Shown one piece after another: positions 50,563 through 63,657 of a DNA stretch of 64,000 bases. Within the stretch, counting starts at the first letter, position 1, and each line of letters starts with the position of its first letter. The notes under the pieces are model-generated. The model made no database searches and was not told where the DNA came from. It was given only the letters and a program-made list of their open reading frames with translations. A program made the position numbers and the translations under genes. Origin of the DNA: Aristolochia californica (Eukaryota > Streptophyta > Magnoliopsida > Piperales > Aristolochiaceae); NCBI GenBank assembly GCA_029961685.1, contig JARWKL010000011.1, forward strand, positions 1,552,501 through 1,616,500, written 5' to 3'.

Positions 50563-53500
50563 ATGGCATCTAGAGCTATTCTCAGGAGGAGGAAGCTCTC
50601 CCTGGATTATCTGAATGCCCAGGATCGCCTCGTTCACAGTGTTTTTAGTGTTGGGAATGGGAAACTGGATCATGATATAGGTGCAACTGGTTCAACTCAA
50701 GTTGTTGATCATCCATCTGCAAATTCTGATGTTGCCAATGAGAAAATTGATGTTCTAGCAGCTAAGAAGAAACTTTTTGGTGTACCAACATTAAATTACA
50801 GTAGACATAGTTCTCTTAGAACATTTTTCCCTGGTCGAGGATATGGGAGTGCAGAGATTATTTTCCCCATGGGCTCCAGGTGGATATCTTACTCCAAGTT
50901 TAGCCATGCTGCCTCAACTGCCACAGCTGGGCAATCTGAATTTGGTGATGGGGATGAGCCAAAGGAAGAGCATAATACAAAGCCAACAAAAGAGGCATCA
51001 CCTGAAGAATGTGATCAGGCAGTTGAAGGTTTGAGTACAGCAAAAGCTAGAGCACAAGTCAAACAATTGCAAGAATCACAAAAAAGTGATGTGTCTATTG
51101 TCAAGAAGTTCTGGTCTATGCTATTGGGCATTGGTCCAGCTTTGAGGGTTGTTGCTTCCATGAGCAGGTTGTGTGTATTTTCCCTTCCACACTTAGTTTC
51201 CTTTCCAAATTTGTTTCATTTGGTTTCAGATACTCTTACTTCCTCCTGCTCTCTTCTTTATTGTTATTATCTATTCTTATTATCATAATAGTTATTGTTT
51301 TATCCTTATTTCACAGGGAGGATTGGGCTAAGAAACTCCATCACTGGAAGGATGAATTTAAGTCCACCTTACAACACTATTGGCTGGGTACAAAACTTCT
51401 TTGGGCTGATGTTAGAATTAGCTCAAGATTGTTGTTCAAGCTTGCTAGTGGGAAAAGTCTATCAAGGAGAGAGCGGCAACAGCTGACTCGTACCACAGCT
51501 GACATCTTCAGGCTAGTTCCTGTTGCAGTCTTTATCATAGTCCCCTTTATGGAGTTCTTGCTGCCAGTGTTCCTTAAATTATTCCCCAACATGTTACCAT
51601 CCACATTCCAGGACAAAATGAAAGAACAGGTAATGGACAAAATCATATCTTAGTCTTAGTATTTCCTTGGAATGCCTGAACTAACCCCTGAAGCCAAGGA
51701 GCCTTTTTTTTCCTTGAGCTGTTTTATTCTTCTCCAAAATATTATGATTTAAATAGTTAATGCCAAAGGACAAAAAATTTCTTGTTTCTCTATTTTTTCT
51801 CTAAAAATACAGGAACTTGTTTTTCCAAGAAGAGGATAATCCTAAATCTTAATTTAGAATTTAGAATTTTTTCCGGGAATGGTCAAGGAAGATTATCGGA
51901 GTATCTTATTTTAACTCAATGTTGATTAAACTCGCACTAATTGCAGTATCCCAAGAGAAAATCTAACCAAATACCTGATACTAGAAGCCCCTCCCATGTG
52001 ACCATTGAGCCAAATGCGATATAAACCATACTATTTTATGAAATGTTGATTACACACGAACATTCCACCCAATAACCCTGGTGAAACTTGAACCCAATTT
52101 CTCACATTGGAAATACCAATCTGACCATTGAGTCAAAGGCTTACGCTACAATTTTTTTTGAATGTTGATTAAATGTCTTCTTCTAGTTCTTAAGAATGAT
52201 TTGCCGAAGTTACATGTGTGATATTTGACTGGCAGGAAGCATTGAAGAGGCGACTTAATGCACGAATGGAATATGCAAAGTTTTTGCAAGAGACGGCCAA
52301 AGAGATGGCAAAAGAGATTCAAATCTCACGAAGTGGAGAAACTAAAAAAACAGCTGAGGATCTTGATGAGTTTCTGAACAAGGTGATTATTACTTTACAT
52401 TGTGTGCATGCTTTAAAACCATTTCTGAAACATTTGAAATTAACTCTACAATGGGAAACTTCAAATTATGGAACAACATGTATTATCTTATTGTCATAAC
52501 TGAGTTCTGAAATGTGCAAATAGGTACGAACTGGGGCCCTTGTATATAATGAAGAAATTTTAGGCTTTGCAAAGTTGTTCAACGACGAGCTGACTCTAGA
52601 CAATATCAGCAGGTTATTATTCGAATTGGTTGGGTTTTAGCCATTATACCTGCCATCCATCTCTATTTGCTGCTTCTTTTCATTAAGTTTAGCGTATTGC
52701 TTGTATTATTAATTGTGAAATGTGACTAATTGTCATGATCTGCTTTTTACAGGCCCAGGTTGGTCAGTATGTGCAAATACATGGGAATCAGCCCTTATGG
52801 AACTGATGCATATTTACGATATATGCTTCGGAAGAAGCTGGCTTGGTAAGAATTTGCCAGTGTAAAGCAAGTAAAATATGTTTTCTAATATTTGAAAATA
52901 GATACCAGTCCTGGAGTAAGTCTTAAAAGATTTTACTGTTAATATGATTTTGTGCCCGAAATGTTTTGAACAATCAAAAGTTGATAGCAATCAGTTACAA
53001 GAAACGTTTTTGTGTTTCTTTCAGCTGATATAACCTTCACTTTTTTTTTTTTTTTTTTTGACAATGGTATGAAGGTAAGGTTTCATTAAGAGGGAGAAGC
53101 AATACCTCAGCTGATCTATCTATCATACTCGAAAAGCTTGTAGGGCATCTTTTCATAGAAAAATTTGACGACTTGGTTGAATTGCCCCAATTCTATAAAA
53201 AGGAAATAAGATCTTATTTGGCTAAGGTCTATCCTTCACATCTTAACAGTGTATTATCTCTCTAAAATCAGAGAGAACTGAGTTAACTTTATTTTTTTGA
53301 GGAAGGACTGTTATCCAAGTTAACTCTGCTATACACTGTTGGTAAAGTTTCAAGTATTCCTTTAAAGCTACATGTGTCATAGCTTAAGGAAGTTCTCATG
53401 CAAAGCTATCCTGTAGTAAGTAATTTTATTTGTGTAATTTTGTTCTTTAGTTGAGCTACATCTTTCTGGTTGTGCTCCTCTAGAAACATTCGCATTTCTT

Positions 53501-56500
53501 TTCTACCAAATTTATTATGAAATGCATTTGCTTTCTTTGTTTAGGATCAAGAATGATGATAAAATGATTCAGGCAGAAGGTATAGAATCTTTGTCAGAGG
53601 CTGAACTTCGGCAAGCTTGTAGGGATCGAGGCATGCTAGGCTTGCGTTCAGTTGAGGAAATGCGTCAACAGGTTTATTTCAAGCTTCATTCACTACTTGT
53701 TTTGTTTGTTTTTTACCTTTTCCTCTTTTCCTCATGTGGCAACATGTGACTTCTATAATGGGGAGAACATGTGGCTTCTATAATGTTGCTTGTGGAAAGT
53801 TTTAGACTTGTTTCTACACGACAACATGACTTCAGATAAAGGTTTCAAAACACAGTAAGGAAATTTTTTCATAAAAAAAACATTGTAAAGAAAACCTTAT
53901 CTAATTATTTTGCCTCACCCTAGTGATCTAATTTTTTTTTTGAGTTAGTATATAAAAATAACAATCATTTGCATTTATGCGTCATAGTTTCTTCAATGCT
54001 TGTTACTCCTTTTTGAGGGAGGGCGGGAAGGAGTAGCAGTATTTGCTTCTTGTTTATATTTACTGAAGTTGCTATTCTATTTTTTTTTTTATTTTTTTTT
54101 GGGAGTTTATATGTATTTAGTGGCCAGAAAGGATCTAAACTTACAGTTAATAGGTTTGGACTTGTGGATTTTTTCATGGCTTTAGAACTGATGGTTCTAA
54201 TGTATTGGAAGTACCTTAGTCCACCCAATCTTGGTATTCATTTTGAGAAAGACTTCACACAGACTATGCTGTGGCTGCTTATCTTTCTATGCTCTGAAAG
54301 ATTTTTGTTTAACTCTTTCTTTTACACTGTTTATTAAGTACGTTAATAAATGAGAAGCTTTTCATGATGCAAAAGTCACATGGCATACCCAACTCTACTT
54401 TTCACTTATTATGGAGGAACTCTTATTCACACTTGCAGCTTCGTGACTGGTTGGACTTATCTCTCAACCATTCAGTGCCATCATCTCTCCTGATACTTTC
54501 CAGGTAATGCATTATCTTCTTAAAAAATACACTCTAGTTAAGTGTACTTACAATTGCTATGGCAACATCTTCTTTTTAACGATTTAAATTTCATTGTTTC
54601 AGAGCATTTATTGTATCTGGAAGGAGGCTTGAGGAGGCAGTTCAAGCCACATTATCATCTCTGCCTGATGAGGTTGTTGATACCGTTGGTGTTACTGCTT
54701 TGCCTTCTGAAGACTCCGTCTCTGAGAGAAGGAGGAAGTTGGAATTCCTTGAAATGCAGGAGGAACTTATCAAGGTATACAAGGAGATAAAACTGAACTT
54801 GTCAGCGTTATTTCACTCTAAATTATTGAGTATGAACACTTTCTCAGGGAGTGTTAATTGGTTTATTTCTGATATTGCTGGTAGATTATTCTGTGAACTA
54901 TTTTTTTATCCTATTGATTCACAATATGGTACATATTTTTTCGTTCCTATTTTCAGATATAAGGAGTAATTATGATCACAGAATCTTAATCATTAAAAAA
55001 GTTATTTCCTTGTATACAGCACGCTACACATGTCTGATAATTAAGTATCCATCAAAATGTAACATTTAGTACCTACAAAATGTAATTATACAGAAAAGAA
55101 GAAATCAGAAATTCATTTTGTACATATAATATTATTTGCATATCAGTCTGTGTGCATGTAAGTGTTAAAAAAAAATGAGCACATTAGTGTTTTGAGTTAC
55201 TTGGAGATGAACTGACCCATGCAGTGTCAGCTTTCTGGAGTGGTATTTTTTGCAGTTCTATGTTAATTAATGTTTTATATTTAATATCAAGTAGAGGATT
55301 AAAGTCATTCCGGTTCTCCTTGATACAATCTTTTTTTCTGGTTGCTTTTTATTTATATGCCTAAACCAAGTATATCCCTGGTTGTAATTGCATGTCAGCG
55401 AGATCTATAATCAACGAATGTCTTGCAGGGTGTTACCATAACAAGTACTGTTATTTGTATAATCTGTGCTCTAAGTCTCCTTGGCATTTGATTTTACTTT
55501 ATGAATATTACTAATCCATCACACATGTTTTCATTTGCTCTGTTGTAGTCCATGAACTTGACATTCTATACGTGAATGGAAGCAGTTTATTATCTGTTCA
55601 TACTTTTAATGTCTTTGCTCTCTTTGTTATCCTTTAATGAATACTGTAGGAGGAAGAAGAGAAGGAAGAGGAGGAACAAGCTCGGATCAAGGAAGCTAAA
55701 GTTAGTGAGGATGATATTGCCTTGAAAGAGATGATTGTTCCTACTGCTAGAGAAGCACAAGAGTTAGCAAAAGCAAAGATGTTGGATAAACAAGGGCAAC
55801 TCTGTGACCTGAGCCGTGCACTGGCTGTACTGGCATCAGCATCGGTGAGAACTTGAATTTCTTTTAAATCTAGTTCTTTTTTTTTAACTCGAAGTGTTTC
55901 TATCCATGAAACTTATGTGATTCTTTTTGACTGATTTGTGCAGTCTGTTAGTAGGGAGCGAGAAGAATTCTTGAGCTTGGTCAATGAAGAGGTATGGCTT
56001 CCTCATTGTTGTGTTTAAAATGCCAGATTTTCTGGACCAATGACAAATGAAAAATAAGCTGTTCTTTTACTTGCTTGTTTAGAAGTTGAAAAAGGTAAGA
56101 AGAGAGAGAGAGAGTTGAAAAGAGAATGAGAGGGGGAAGAGCTCAAAGAGAGCTGTGTTGGGGGACATGTATATCCTCCAACCTTTATTTATAATGCTGT
56201 TTGAGTATAATTACAAATATGCCCTTACTTGATTGAAACCCTAATCTCCATCTCCCATTATACACATCCTTTTTACATGAAATTTTGACCATTGACATAA
56301 TTGGACATACAGAACAAGGCTACATCAATCAATATAAATAAAGATAAATAAATATAAAGTAAGATGACTAAAACGACCCCACAATTGTTTTTCATCAGAA
56401 GTTTTGCCCAATTTGTATAGGACGTCATATTTCTTATGTCTTTTTTGTTTGGGGTTTTATTCAATATGAAATTTTTGTAATAGATGTGCTGCATCCTTTC

Positions 56501-57958
56501 ATGCAGATAGAATTATATAATAGCATGGTGGATAAGGAAGGAAGAGAAGGTGAAGCAGAGGCTAAAAAGGCATACAGAGCTGCCAGGGAGGAGACTGATC
56601 ATGCAGTTGAAACTGCTGTTGGCAGCAAAGTTTCTTCTGCTCTTATTAACAAGGTATGTAGATTACTTGAATTCGTCAGTATGTTGAGTATGGGTTCAAT
56701 CAAGGTATATATTGCTTTAGGTAACAATAATTTCTTATCTAGTTCCTTGAATGTAACTAAAGTGTTTATTTGGTAACCTTATTCTTTGACTGATCCTTAA
56801 AGTTCATAGGTGTTTGTTCCTTAGTTTTATTCCCTGATTAATTGTTATTTTTGGTTGGTTCACCTTGGTGATTTCCTTGCTTTAGGTATATTTGTTGTTG
56901 GTGACTTTTCTCTATTATATAAGTTTTTTCTCAATTTTGGTTATTCTTTTGTACATCTAGAGGTTTAGTTTTTCTTACCGGTTATTTTATTGAGGTATAT
57001 CTCTTTTTAATTAAAATCTCTTTCTCTTCGTCAAACTTGAAAAAGAACTTGGCGACTGATTTAATATCATTTTGCCTTTAGGTTGATGCCATGCTCCAGA
57101 AACTTGAAAAAGAAATTGATGATGTTGATGCAAAGATTGGTGATCGTTGGCGCCTACTTGATAGGTAGAGACATCTTCCATTTTTTTAATTTAATTATGT
57201 ATATATTGTTTTTTACATTCTCTTGGGTTTATGATGATTTATGGAATCTATCCGACCTGGCTGTTATATGGTTACACCTCCATTTGGTCAATCAAACTTT
57301 CTTCCCTGATAGGGTTGGCGCAATCAACCAGTGTCTCATTCGTAGGCAGCTACATCCATCTATGCCTCGATACTTTTTGTTCCCCCTAGTTTCTGTATTA
57401 CTTGTTGTTGCAAGTTTTTTGTCGATTTAATAAAAGAGGTATTTGAGCCTGGCCTGATGGCAAAGCCTCAGCTCACTGGTTTATAGAGTACATTCTCATA
57501 TTAGAGAAAACCAATATTTTACAACAATATTGTTGTGGGATTGATTTTGTTTCCATTATTGGTATAAGTGGGTTTGTATAGTTTTACTGGATCAAGTAGC
57601 ACTTATTAGAGCATTCAAATTTTTTTGGAAATTAAGCCCTTTAAATAACCTATATGCAGGGACTACGACGGTAAGGTAACTCCAGAGGAGGTTGCAGGTG
57701 CAGCCATGTACATCAAGGATACCTTGGGGAAGGAGGGAGTCCAAGAGCTCATCAGTAACCTTTCCAAAGATAAAGGTAGAAAATTAGCTTCTTTCTTCTC
57801 TTATTTTCTTTCAGTTGGCTGTTAGTGATTCTGACCCAGTATTAAATAACTTTTCATCTGCTACAGAGGGCAAGATTTTGGTAGAAGATATCGTCAAATT
57901 AGGTACACAACCAGAAGACGAGGAAAATGAGAAATCAACAGCCGCCGGGGGCCAATAG
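50563..57958 (+). CDS. LETM1: LETM1-family mitochondrial inner-membrane protein
   Basis: LETM1 proteins sit in the inner mitochondrial membrane, support K+/H+ (and Ca2+) exchange and mitochondrial translation. Fourteen exons: 50563-51167, 51317-51629, 52236-52382, 52524-52612, 52753-52845, 53545-53671, 54439-54503, 54603-54774, 55650-55844, 55944-55991, 56507-56653, 57082-57164, 57660-57775, 57867-57958. Total 2292 nt, 763 aa, all phases agree; Arabidopsis LETM1 is similar in length. Features: basic N-terminal presequence (MASRAILRRRKLSLDYL); a single membrane helix (about 266-288, FRLVPVAVFIIVPFMEFLLP) following the SRRERQQLTRTTADIF segment; the ribosome-binding-like domain (GISPYGTDAYLRYMLRKKL, LSEAELRQACRDRGMLGL, LRDWLDLSL); coiled coils (about 550-690); and an EF-hand-like loop DRDYDGKVTPEE (about 694). 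Plants have two LETM paralogues; which one this is cannot be told. Confidence 0.95.
51960..52146 (-). mobile_element. tRNA-derived SINE-like sequences in LETM1 intron 2
   Basis: On the minus strand, 52046-52146 has an A-box-like TGACTCAATGGTCAGATTGG and a B-box-like GGGTTCAAGTTTCACC. Adjacent, 51960-52020 has TTTGGCTCAATGGTCACATG followed by GGGCTTCTAGTATCAGG. The second resembles the element at 62585. No autonomous coding. Edges are approximate. Confidence 0.4.
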
Positions 57959-60900
57959 AAACAACAAACAGCAGTCATCTTTCTTTGGTATATTTTTTGT
58001 TAATATTTTTCATTGTTTTGACAATTGAAATGTCAAGAACATGAGTTGCCTTGAGAGTAGATGCTATATACCCATGGCTTGTGCATTTTCATCTTCCAAG
58101 CCAGGGTGATGATGTAGTTCCATCATGTTACAAAAAAATTCTGTTTCTTGCAGTTGGTAGCATTAGCACTTCTGTAAATTTATAAGAATCTCAAGTTCAT
58201 AATGTATCTGAACTAAACCAATGTATGAAAATAAGTGAGCAATCTAATACTAAGCAGTCAAGAGGTTTTTTAGTTAGAAATTGGCAGATTTCACATAGTA
58301 GCACTGGGTCATTTTGCTGTACCTGTTAAGTTGAGGTGAACAGGCAGATAGAGTTTGTCACACTGGTATTTTTTTATTTCTTTGTTTGAACTCTTATTTG
58401 TCATTAATCTTTTAGTAAATAAGAGATTTATGTTCTTTTTGTGTCTTAGCTTTTTGTTTGCTGAGTTTTCTAGTTTTCTAGTTCATACATGATGATTTAT
58501 GTTCAGTAACTAGGTTTTAGGGTTTAGAGTTAAAGTTTTGTGATTTGGGATTGGGACTTGACTTAGGGTTTGTTTGAACCTCATGGAAAAGAAAAGGAAA
58601 GAAAATGAGAATTTGACCATTATTATTCTCAGAAATAGTTATCGAAAAGGAGAATTTTATTATCTCATTTTTACTAACTATTTTTGGGAATAATAATGGT
58701 CGAATTCTCTTTTTTTTTTCTTTTCTGTTTTTAGGGTTCCAAATAGACCCTTAGTGTATTTGGAGTCTTTTTAAAAAGAAAATTCAAAAAATAATAAAAT
58801 AATAAATAAAATTATCATTATGATATAAAATATGTTATGTATAATTAGCTAAATATTGTAATGATTTTTGGACTCACACTTAGTGGAGTTGCCGGTTTAA
58901 ATACACTTAGTAGGGCCGGTTAAAAATATATTTAAAATAGCTTTAAATATATCTTCATTTTGAAATATACTATGTTATACATAGTTTAATGTTAGTAACT
59001 CTTATTGGATTATACCATCAAAGTACCCTCAAAAGTATCTATTTGGGGAGAGAAAAAGAAACATTCACAATTAAATAAAACTTAATGAATTAAACTATTA
59101 ATCTCTTAATTAAATAAAATATGAATTTATGGATTGCTATTAATTATTATTTTTAAATTTATTGTTATTAGTAACAACAATTTAATTATTGATATTAGTA
59201 ATATTATTAGAATTAGTGTTATTATACTTATCAATTGTTATCAATAATTATTGCTATAAATTATTGATTAATTATTTATATTATTATTAATTTATATTAT
59301 ATTTTGTTGTAAGTTACATTAATGTTGTGTTGTTAATTATCTTATAATTATTAATTATTTATTCATTAATTAGAACTTTCATTAACGAGTCTCCTGGCCA
59401 CTAATTAATTAAATTTTCCATTAATATTTATGTTTCATAATCATATTAATTATTCATTAATTAGAATTTGCAAGGGTTTCCTTGTAATATCTATGGCTAG
59501 CTTGCCGAGTTAGAGTGTAATATGAGGGGTACACATACTAAAGGAAGATTTAAAATCACTAGCCCAACTGAACTAATAAAAACTAATGACTATCTTATTT
59601 TATTATCATATTTTAAAAAATATTAATTACTGTCATATTATTTCTTATTTTTTAATATTCATAATTGCATTGTCATAATTGAGGTATCTATTTCAGTCCA
59701 CTCTTGTAGGTTTTTCTTTCTCTTAGCTAGATGAATGAATTGACTTTACTTCGTCTAGTCGTCTAGCTTTGCTTTAGTTGTTGTGTCAAGCTCTCTACTA
59801 GGTCAAAACCCGAAATGCTAGATTGTTTGGATGATATGCTTTCTTGCATGAGTTGTTTGTTTCTTTTCCTATATGAGCCGTTTAGACGATCTTCAGTTAC
59901 TTAAATAGATTTGCTATCATAATTTTTTTTGAGACTTTTTGAACTATCATATCTTACTTAGTACACGACATTAGTAACTTAAATGTTCGTTATCATCAAA
60001 ACTATTTTAATAGATATATCGAGGCCAACAAGAAAAATAAAATTTTCTTCAAGAAATAACAAAAAAATATAAAAATATATAATACAAATGTTAATTTTCT
60101 AAAATTTACAATTTTATCAATAGGTTTTGAGCAAAAGTTTACCCATCAACCTATTCAATTGGTCAGTTGAGCTGTTTTAATGTTACAATGACATCAAAAT
60201 CTAAAAAAGTACAAAATTTAAGAGAGGTGGTACTTTGGTCCTCCTTTCACCTTGGTGAGAGCGGCAAGCCCCTTCCCTGCTTGCAAATAGACAAAGGAGG
60301 GTCATTCCCCATTAGCACACTCAAAGATAGGAGGGACATCAGCCAGTTTCCCTGTGAAACTGCAAAAAATGGTTGATCAGGCTAGTTTTTAGCCTTCACT
60401 TGGAAGGAGTAAGTCCTTTTGTAACTTTGATTCAACATCCTGCCCAATTTGATAAACAAAGGAATATTAAATGTCTAGAGGGATGAGTTCTCATAAAATG
60501 AATTTTTCCAACAATACAAGGAACATAGATTTGACATTTAAAAATGAACTCATATTGCTTGGCCAGCTTGCTTCTTATTTGTTTTTCCTTTCCAAACTCC
60601 TCTCCCCATGCTCTACAAGTATGGAAGCTCCTCATGAATTTTTCCAACCCTGCTTTCACCTGCAATATGTATAAGATCTTATAGGGAATAGGAAGATTTG
60701 GATCAGGCTCCTCACCTGCTGGAGTATATTATTCAAAACTCTCTGATTCCATCTGAATGGAGTCCTCACATGAACCTCACCTGGAATCAGGTCTTGAATG
60801 GTGCACTTCTGCAGGTAGGTGATGAACCTTGACTTCTCACTTGATTCATTTTCATCTTCTACTGCTTGTTATGGTTCTACTCGCTTATCAACCTTCTCTA

Positions 60901-61792
60901 TGCTCATCTCTGAGCTCCTGACCTATGGCTAGAGACTCTGAAGAGAAGATTCTCAAGCTCTGATAAGTGCATTTCTTTTCTCCTAATAGATTCTCACCAA
61001 AATGTAAATGAATTTTCCTTATGACATGAGCTACACCTTAATAAACAACCTTCCACTGTCATGAATGTCAGTTGTAGCCAAACAGTTGACTATGCAATCC
61101 ACATAATTCAGTAGTAGGTATTGGCCATTCAAATCTCCATCTACTATTTGTAGATACAACCGATTTGAAGCTATTTAATCTACTACTATCAAAGTATACC
61201 CTCTGCATTGTATTAGCTGATATATTTGTGTCGACAAAATAGAAATCTTGATTTGTATGTGAGGATGGGTCTTGATTAATGCACTCAGCTGTTATCCCTC
61301 TCTATCACCTCCTACATGCAAGAGAACAGATGAAGAATCAGGAAAGAAATTATTTCAACTGGAAGGGACTTGAAAACAGAATAGATGACATTCTCGATTA
61401 AAATGTTTATTATTAATTTCCCACTAAAATTAAAAGAAGGTACCTCACTAGAAAAGCAGGGAATCAGAGTCTTGAGATATGGAGGCCATTTCCTGCAAAT
61501 AGCTAGTTGAAGTTAAGCATGCTTTGTCCCAACTAACAAAATTAGCTCCTTAACAGCACCTCAGTATGTAAGTGAACCTGAAATATGGAATGCGCCAGCA
61601 CAGGTCATGGAATTTTGGGGCTTTATACTAATGAATTTAATGATGCAGAACTAATCTATCACACTTGACAATGATCTGAAGAAAATCAAGCTTCATACAA
61701 TGCACGGATTTTTATTGCTCAAATCACAAAAAGAATCCATAAACAATTACAAAAGGTAAAAATGATGATGATATGTGGAACAGGAATTTACC
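57959..61792. other. AT-rich intergenic DNA, no gene recognised
   Basis: 57959-58250 is the LETM1 3' UTR region. 58770-59480 is extremely AT-rich, with repeated taatta/attaat motifs. One MITE is listed separately. The ORF at 60432-60665 (minus) and others in 60100-61400 resemble no family I know. Confidence 0.45.
58566..58750. mobile_element. Tourist/PIF-Harbinger-like MITE, 185 bp
   Basis: Long imperfect inverted arms: the left reads GGGTTTGTTTGAACC...GAGAATTTGACCATTATTAT, and the right read inward is GGGTCTATTTGGAACC...GAGAATTCGACCATTATTAT, followed on both sides by a version of CCCAAAAATAGTTA. It is flanked by TTA on each side (58563-58565 and 58751-58753), the target site preferred by PIF/Harbinger elements. 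Confidence 0.8.
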
Positions 61793-63657
61793 TCAACTTT
61801 TAGAAGATGGTCTATTCTTCAGCACCATGTGGCCTGATTCATCCTCCTCAAAAAGTCGTTCAATCAGTTCATCCCAGGACACCTTTTGTCGGCTTTTCTT
61901 GGATGAGGTTTCCCCAGCTTGGCTTGATTTCTCACCACCATTCTCGTCAAATGTGCCATAAGGGGATGGTGCATAAGCATGAGGAACAGCTAACATCACT
62001 GCACGCCTAAGTGCTGCCTTGTGTTCCTTGCTGTGTTCTCGGTCAAGGGTCTCTTGTCGCTCCATTCTTTGCTTTGCAGGAATCTCCATAGTTCTTTCCT
62101 TTTCCATCATCAACTGACATCAACAAAGAAAATAATGTTCTGAACTCCACACACAAACGCTCTCAACAGTCAAAGGGAGTTCCATCAAAGACCAAAACTT
62201 AAAGAAAGGCACTTTCGGTGTTTAACAGCCTTAAGGCATTTCTGAATCTTCAAGAAGTGGCTCTATAACAGTATAAGAGTACTTTCATGTTGTCAAGAAT
62301 TACAAAAAAACTAACAGAAAGGGACCTTTGTCATTGTAACAGGCCTTAAGGCATTTCTGAAGCTTGGATAACTGGCTCTGAAACAGTTTTGAGTAGCTCT
62401 CAAGAAAAGCTTTACTGTATTATAAACGTCAGCGATTGATAAGAGTATCTTCACATGTTTTAAAAAATTAATCAGGTGATTAAAGTGGCAATCGGTTTTG
62501 TGATCAAGGACGGCTTCGTTGCTATCAATTGAATATTTTCAATGAATGATTTTTAGAGTAATTTTCAATAAATGATTTTTAACCCTAAACCCATGCAGGA
62601 TTTAAACCCAAGACCTTATACTAGAAACTACCCCATGTTGCTATTGAGCTAAAGCCCAAGCCACTTTTAAACATTATTTTAGACATGATACTAATTCCAT
62701 TTCTTGCCACCCTGTTTCTTAGAGTTACCATCGTATGGTTGAAGCCTAGGTTTATTGTTTCAAGACAAATCCATGTTGGTGTGCACCAGACAACTGTCAG
62801 AAGGACCTCTTCACTTTGAAATTTCTTTCAGAATTTGTTCAATGAAATGAAGGGATACTTATAGTTTTCTAATTTTCCCAGTAGCAAATCTCATTTTTCT
62901 TGAACATAAAACCAATAAGGAAAAATAATTAGCAATTAAGCAATCTCCATCAGCACTTACATCCAGAGCCCTTTGAGCTTCCCTCTCTATCCAAATAATG
63001 GTATGATCTGAAGTGGCATTACATGAAAGTACAATGTGCTCAAACCTCCCATCAACCGGAACTGCTGTCCTAACTTCTGGAGGGAATCCACCCAATCTGA
63101 AGCACACAACAGGTAATCAGCCTTATGAATAATTTTTTTCCCCAGGCAGGGACCATTACAAACTGACAACCAAAGCAGTTAACAATTTAATGAATATCAC
63201 ATACCTTAAGAAGTGGCTGCATAGCAACTTTCTTTCAGTTAAAACTTTATGATGGACATACTAGAGAAAAAGAATGAAATTCACCTAAATGGCTTTCTCT
63301 CCACAATGTGATAAAGCCGACCGGGAGCATACAACCGCCGTGGATCTCTAAGCATCATCTCTTCCGGAATGCAAGTGTCTCTCATGCATCTTAAGCATAA
63401 TATGCATGGCAAACTGGGGGGAAAAGCATATCAAAAGTCATTCTAAGTGCTCAAGGGGTGAAAGTTGGAAGTATATATACATTGTATATTTTAATGATCA
63501 AATGAGTTACAGAGGTGACAAACAATAACCAAGGAGGTAAGATGTCATTCAATTATTACGGGAGGATCAAGTGGAAAAATACAAGGAGCAATACTTACCA
63601 AAAAAGTGATTTGAATATATCTTCTAAAGGAGTAGCCGTCCGAGGCAAGAAATCATC
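61793..63657 (-). CDS. Class 3 (mono-/di-acylglycerol) lipase, C-terminal exons, partial
   Basis: The last four exons of a lipase class 3 gene whose N-terminal part, with the alpha/beta-hydrolase catalytic region, lies beyond the window end. Exons (minus): 63599-63657, 63285-63413, 62961-63096, 61793-62113; phases agree. Order: DDFLPRTATPLEDIFKSLFC, LPCILCLRCMRDTCIPEE, DPRRLYAPGRLYHIVERKPF, VRTAVPVDGRFEHIVLSCNA, DHTIIWIEREAQRALDLM, then HKAALRRAVMLAVPHAYA and an acidic end GETSSKKSRQKVSWDELIER. Stop at 61793-61795. The Cys-rich LPCILCLRC block and the APGRLYHIVER segment are what I recall from plant DAG-lipase-like proteins (Arabidopsis At3g14075 type). A possible donor (TTGAG|gtaaat) lies directly at the stop, so the 3' UTR may be spliced. 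Confidence 0.85.
62585..62665 (-). mobile_element. tRNA-derived SINE-like fragment in a lipase intron
   Basis: Minus strand: GGGCTTTAGCTCAATAGCAA (A-box-like) followed about 40 bases later by GGGTTTAAATCCTGCATGGG (B-box-like). It shares the intervening pattern TTTCTAGTATAAGG with the SINE-like sequence at 51960-52020. Short and without a clear tail. Confidence 0.45.

Noticed and set aside
54542..55069. ORFs following LETM1 exon 8
   Set aside because: Frame shadows and read-through into intron 8; the true exon is 54603-54774.
57420..57500. Possible tRNA or SINE (gcctgatggcaaagcctcagctcactgg) in LETM1 intron 12
   Set aside because: Only a weak A-box-like string and no B box at the right distance.
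60432..60665. Minus-strand ORF of 77 codons with a basic, helical look
   Set aside because: No recognisable family, no flanking exons; left as intergenic.
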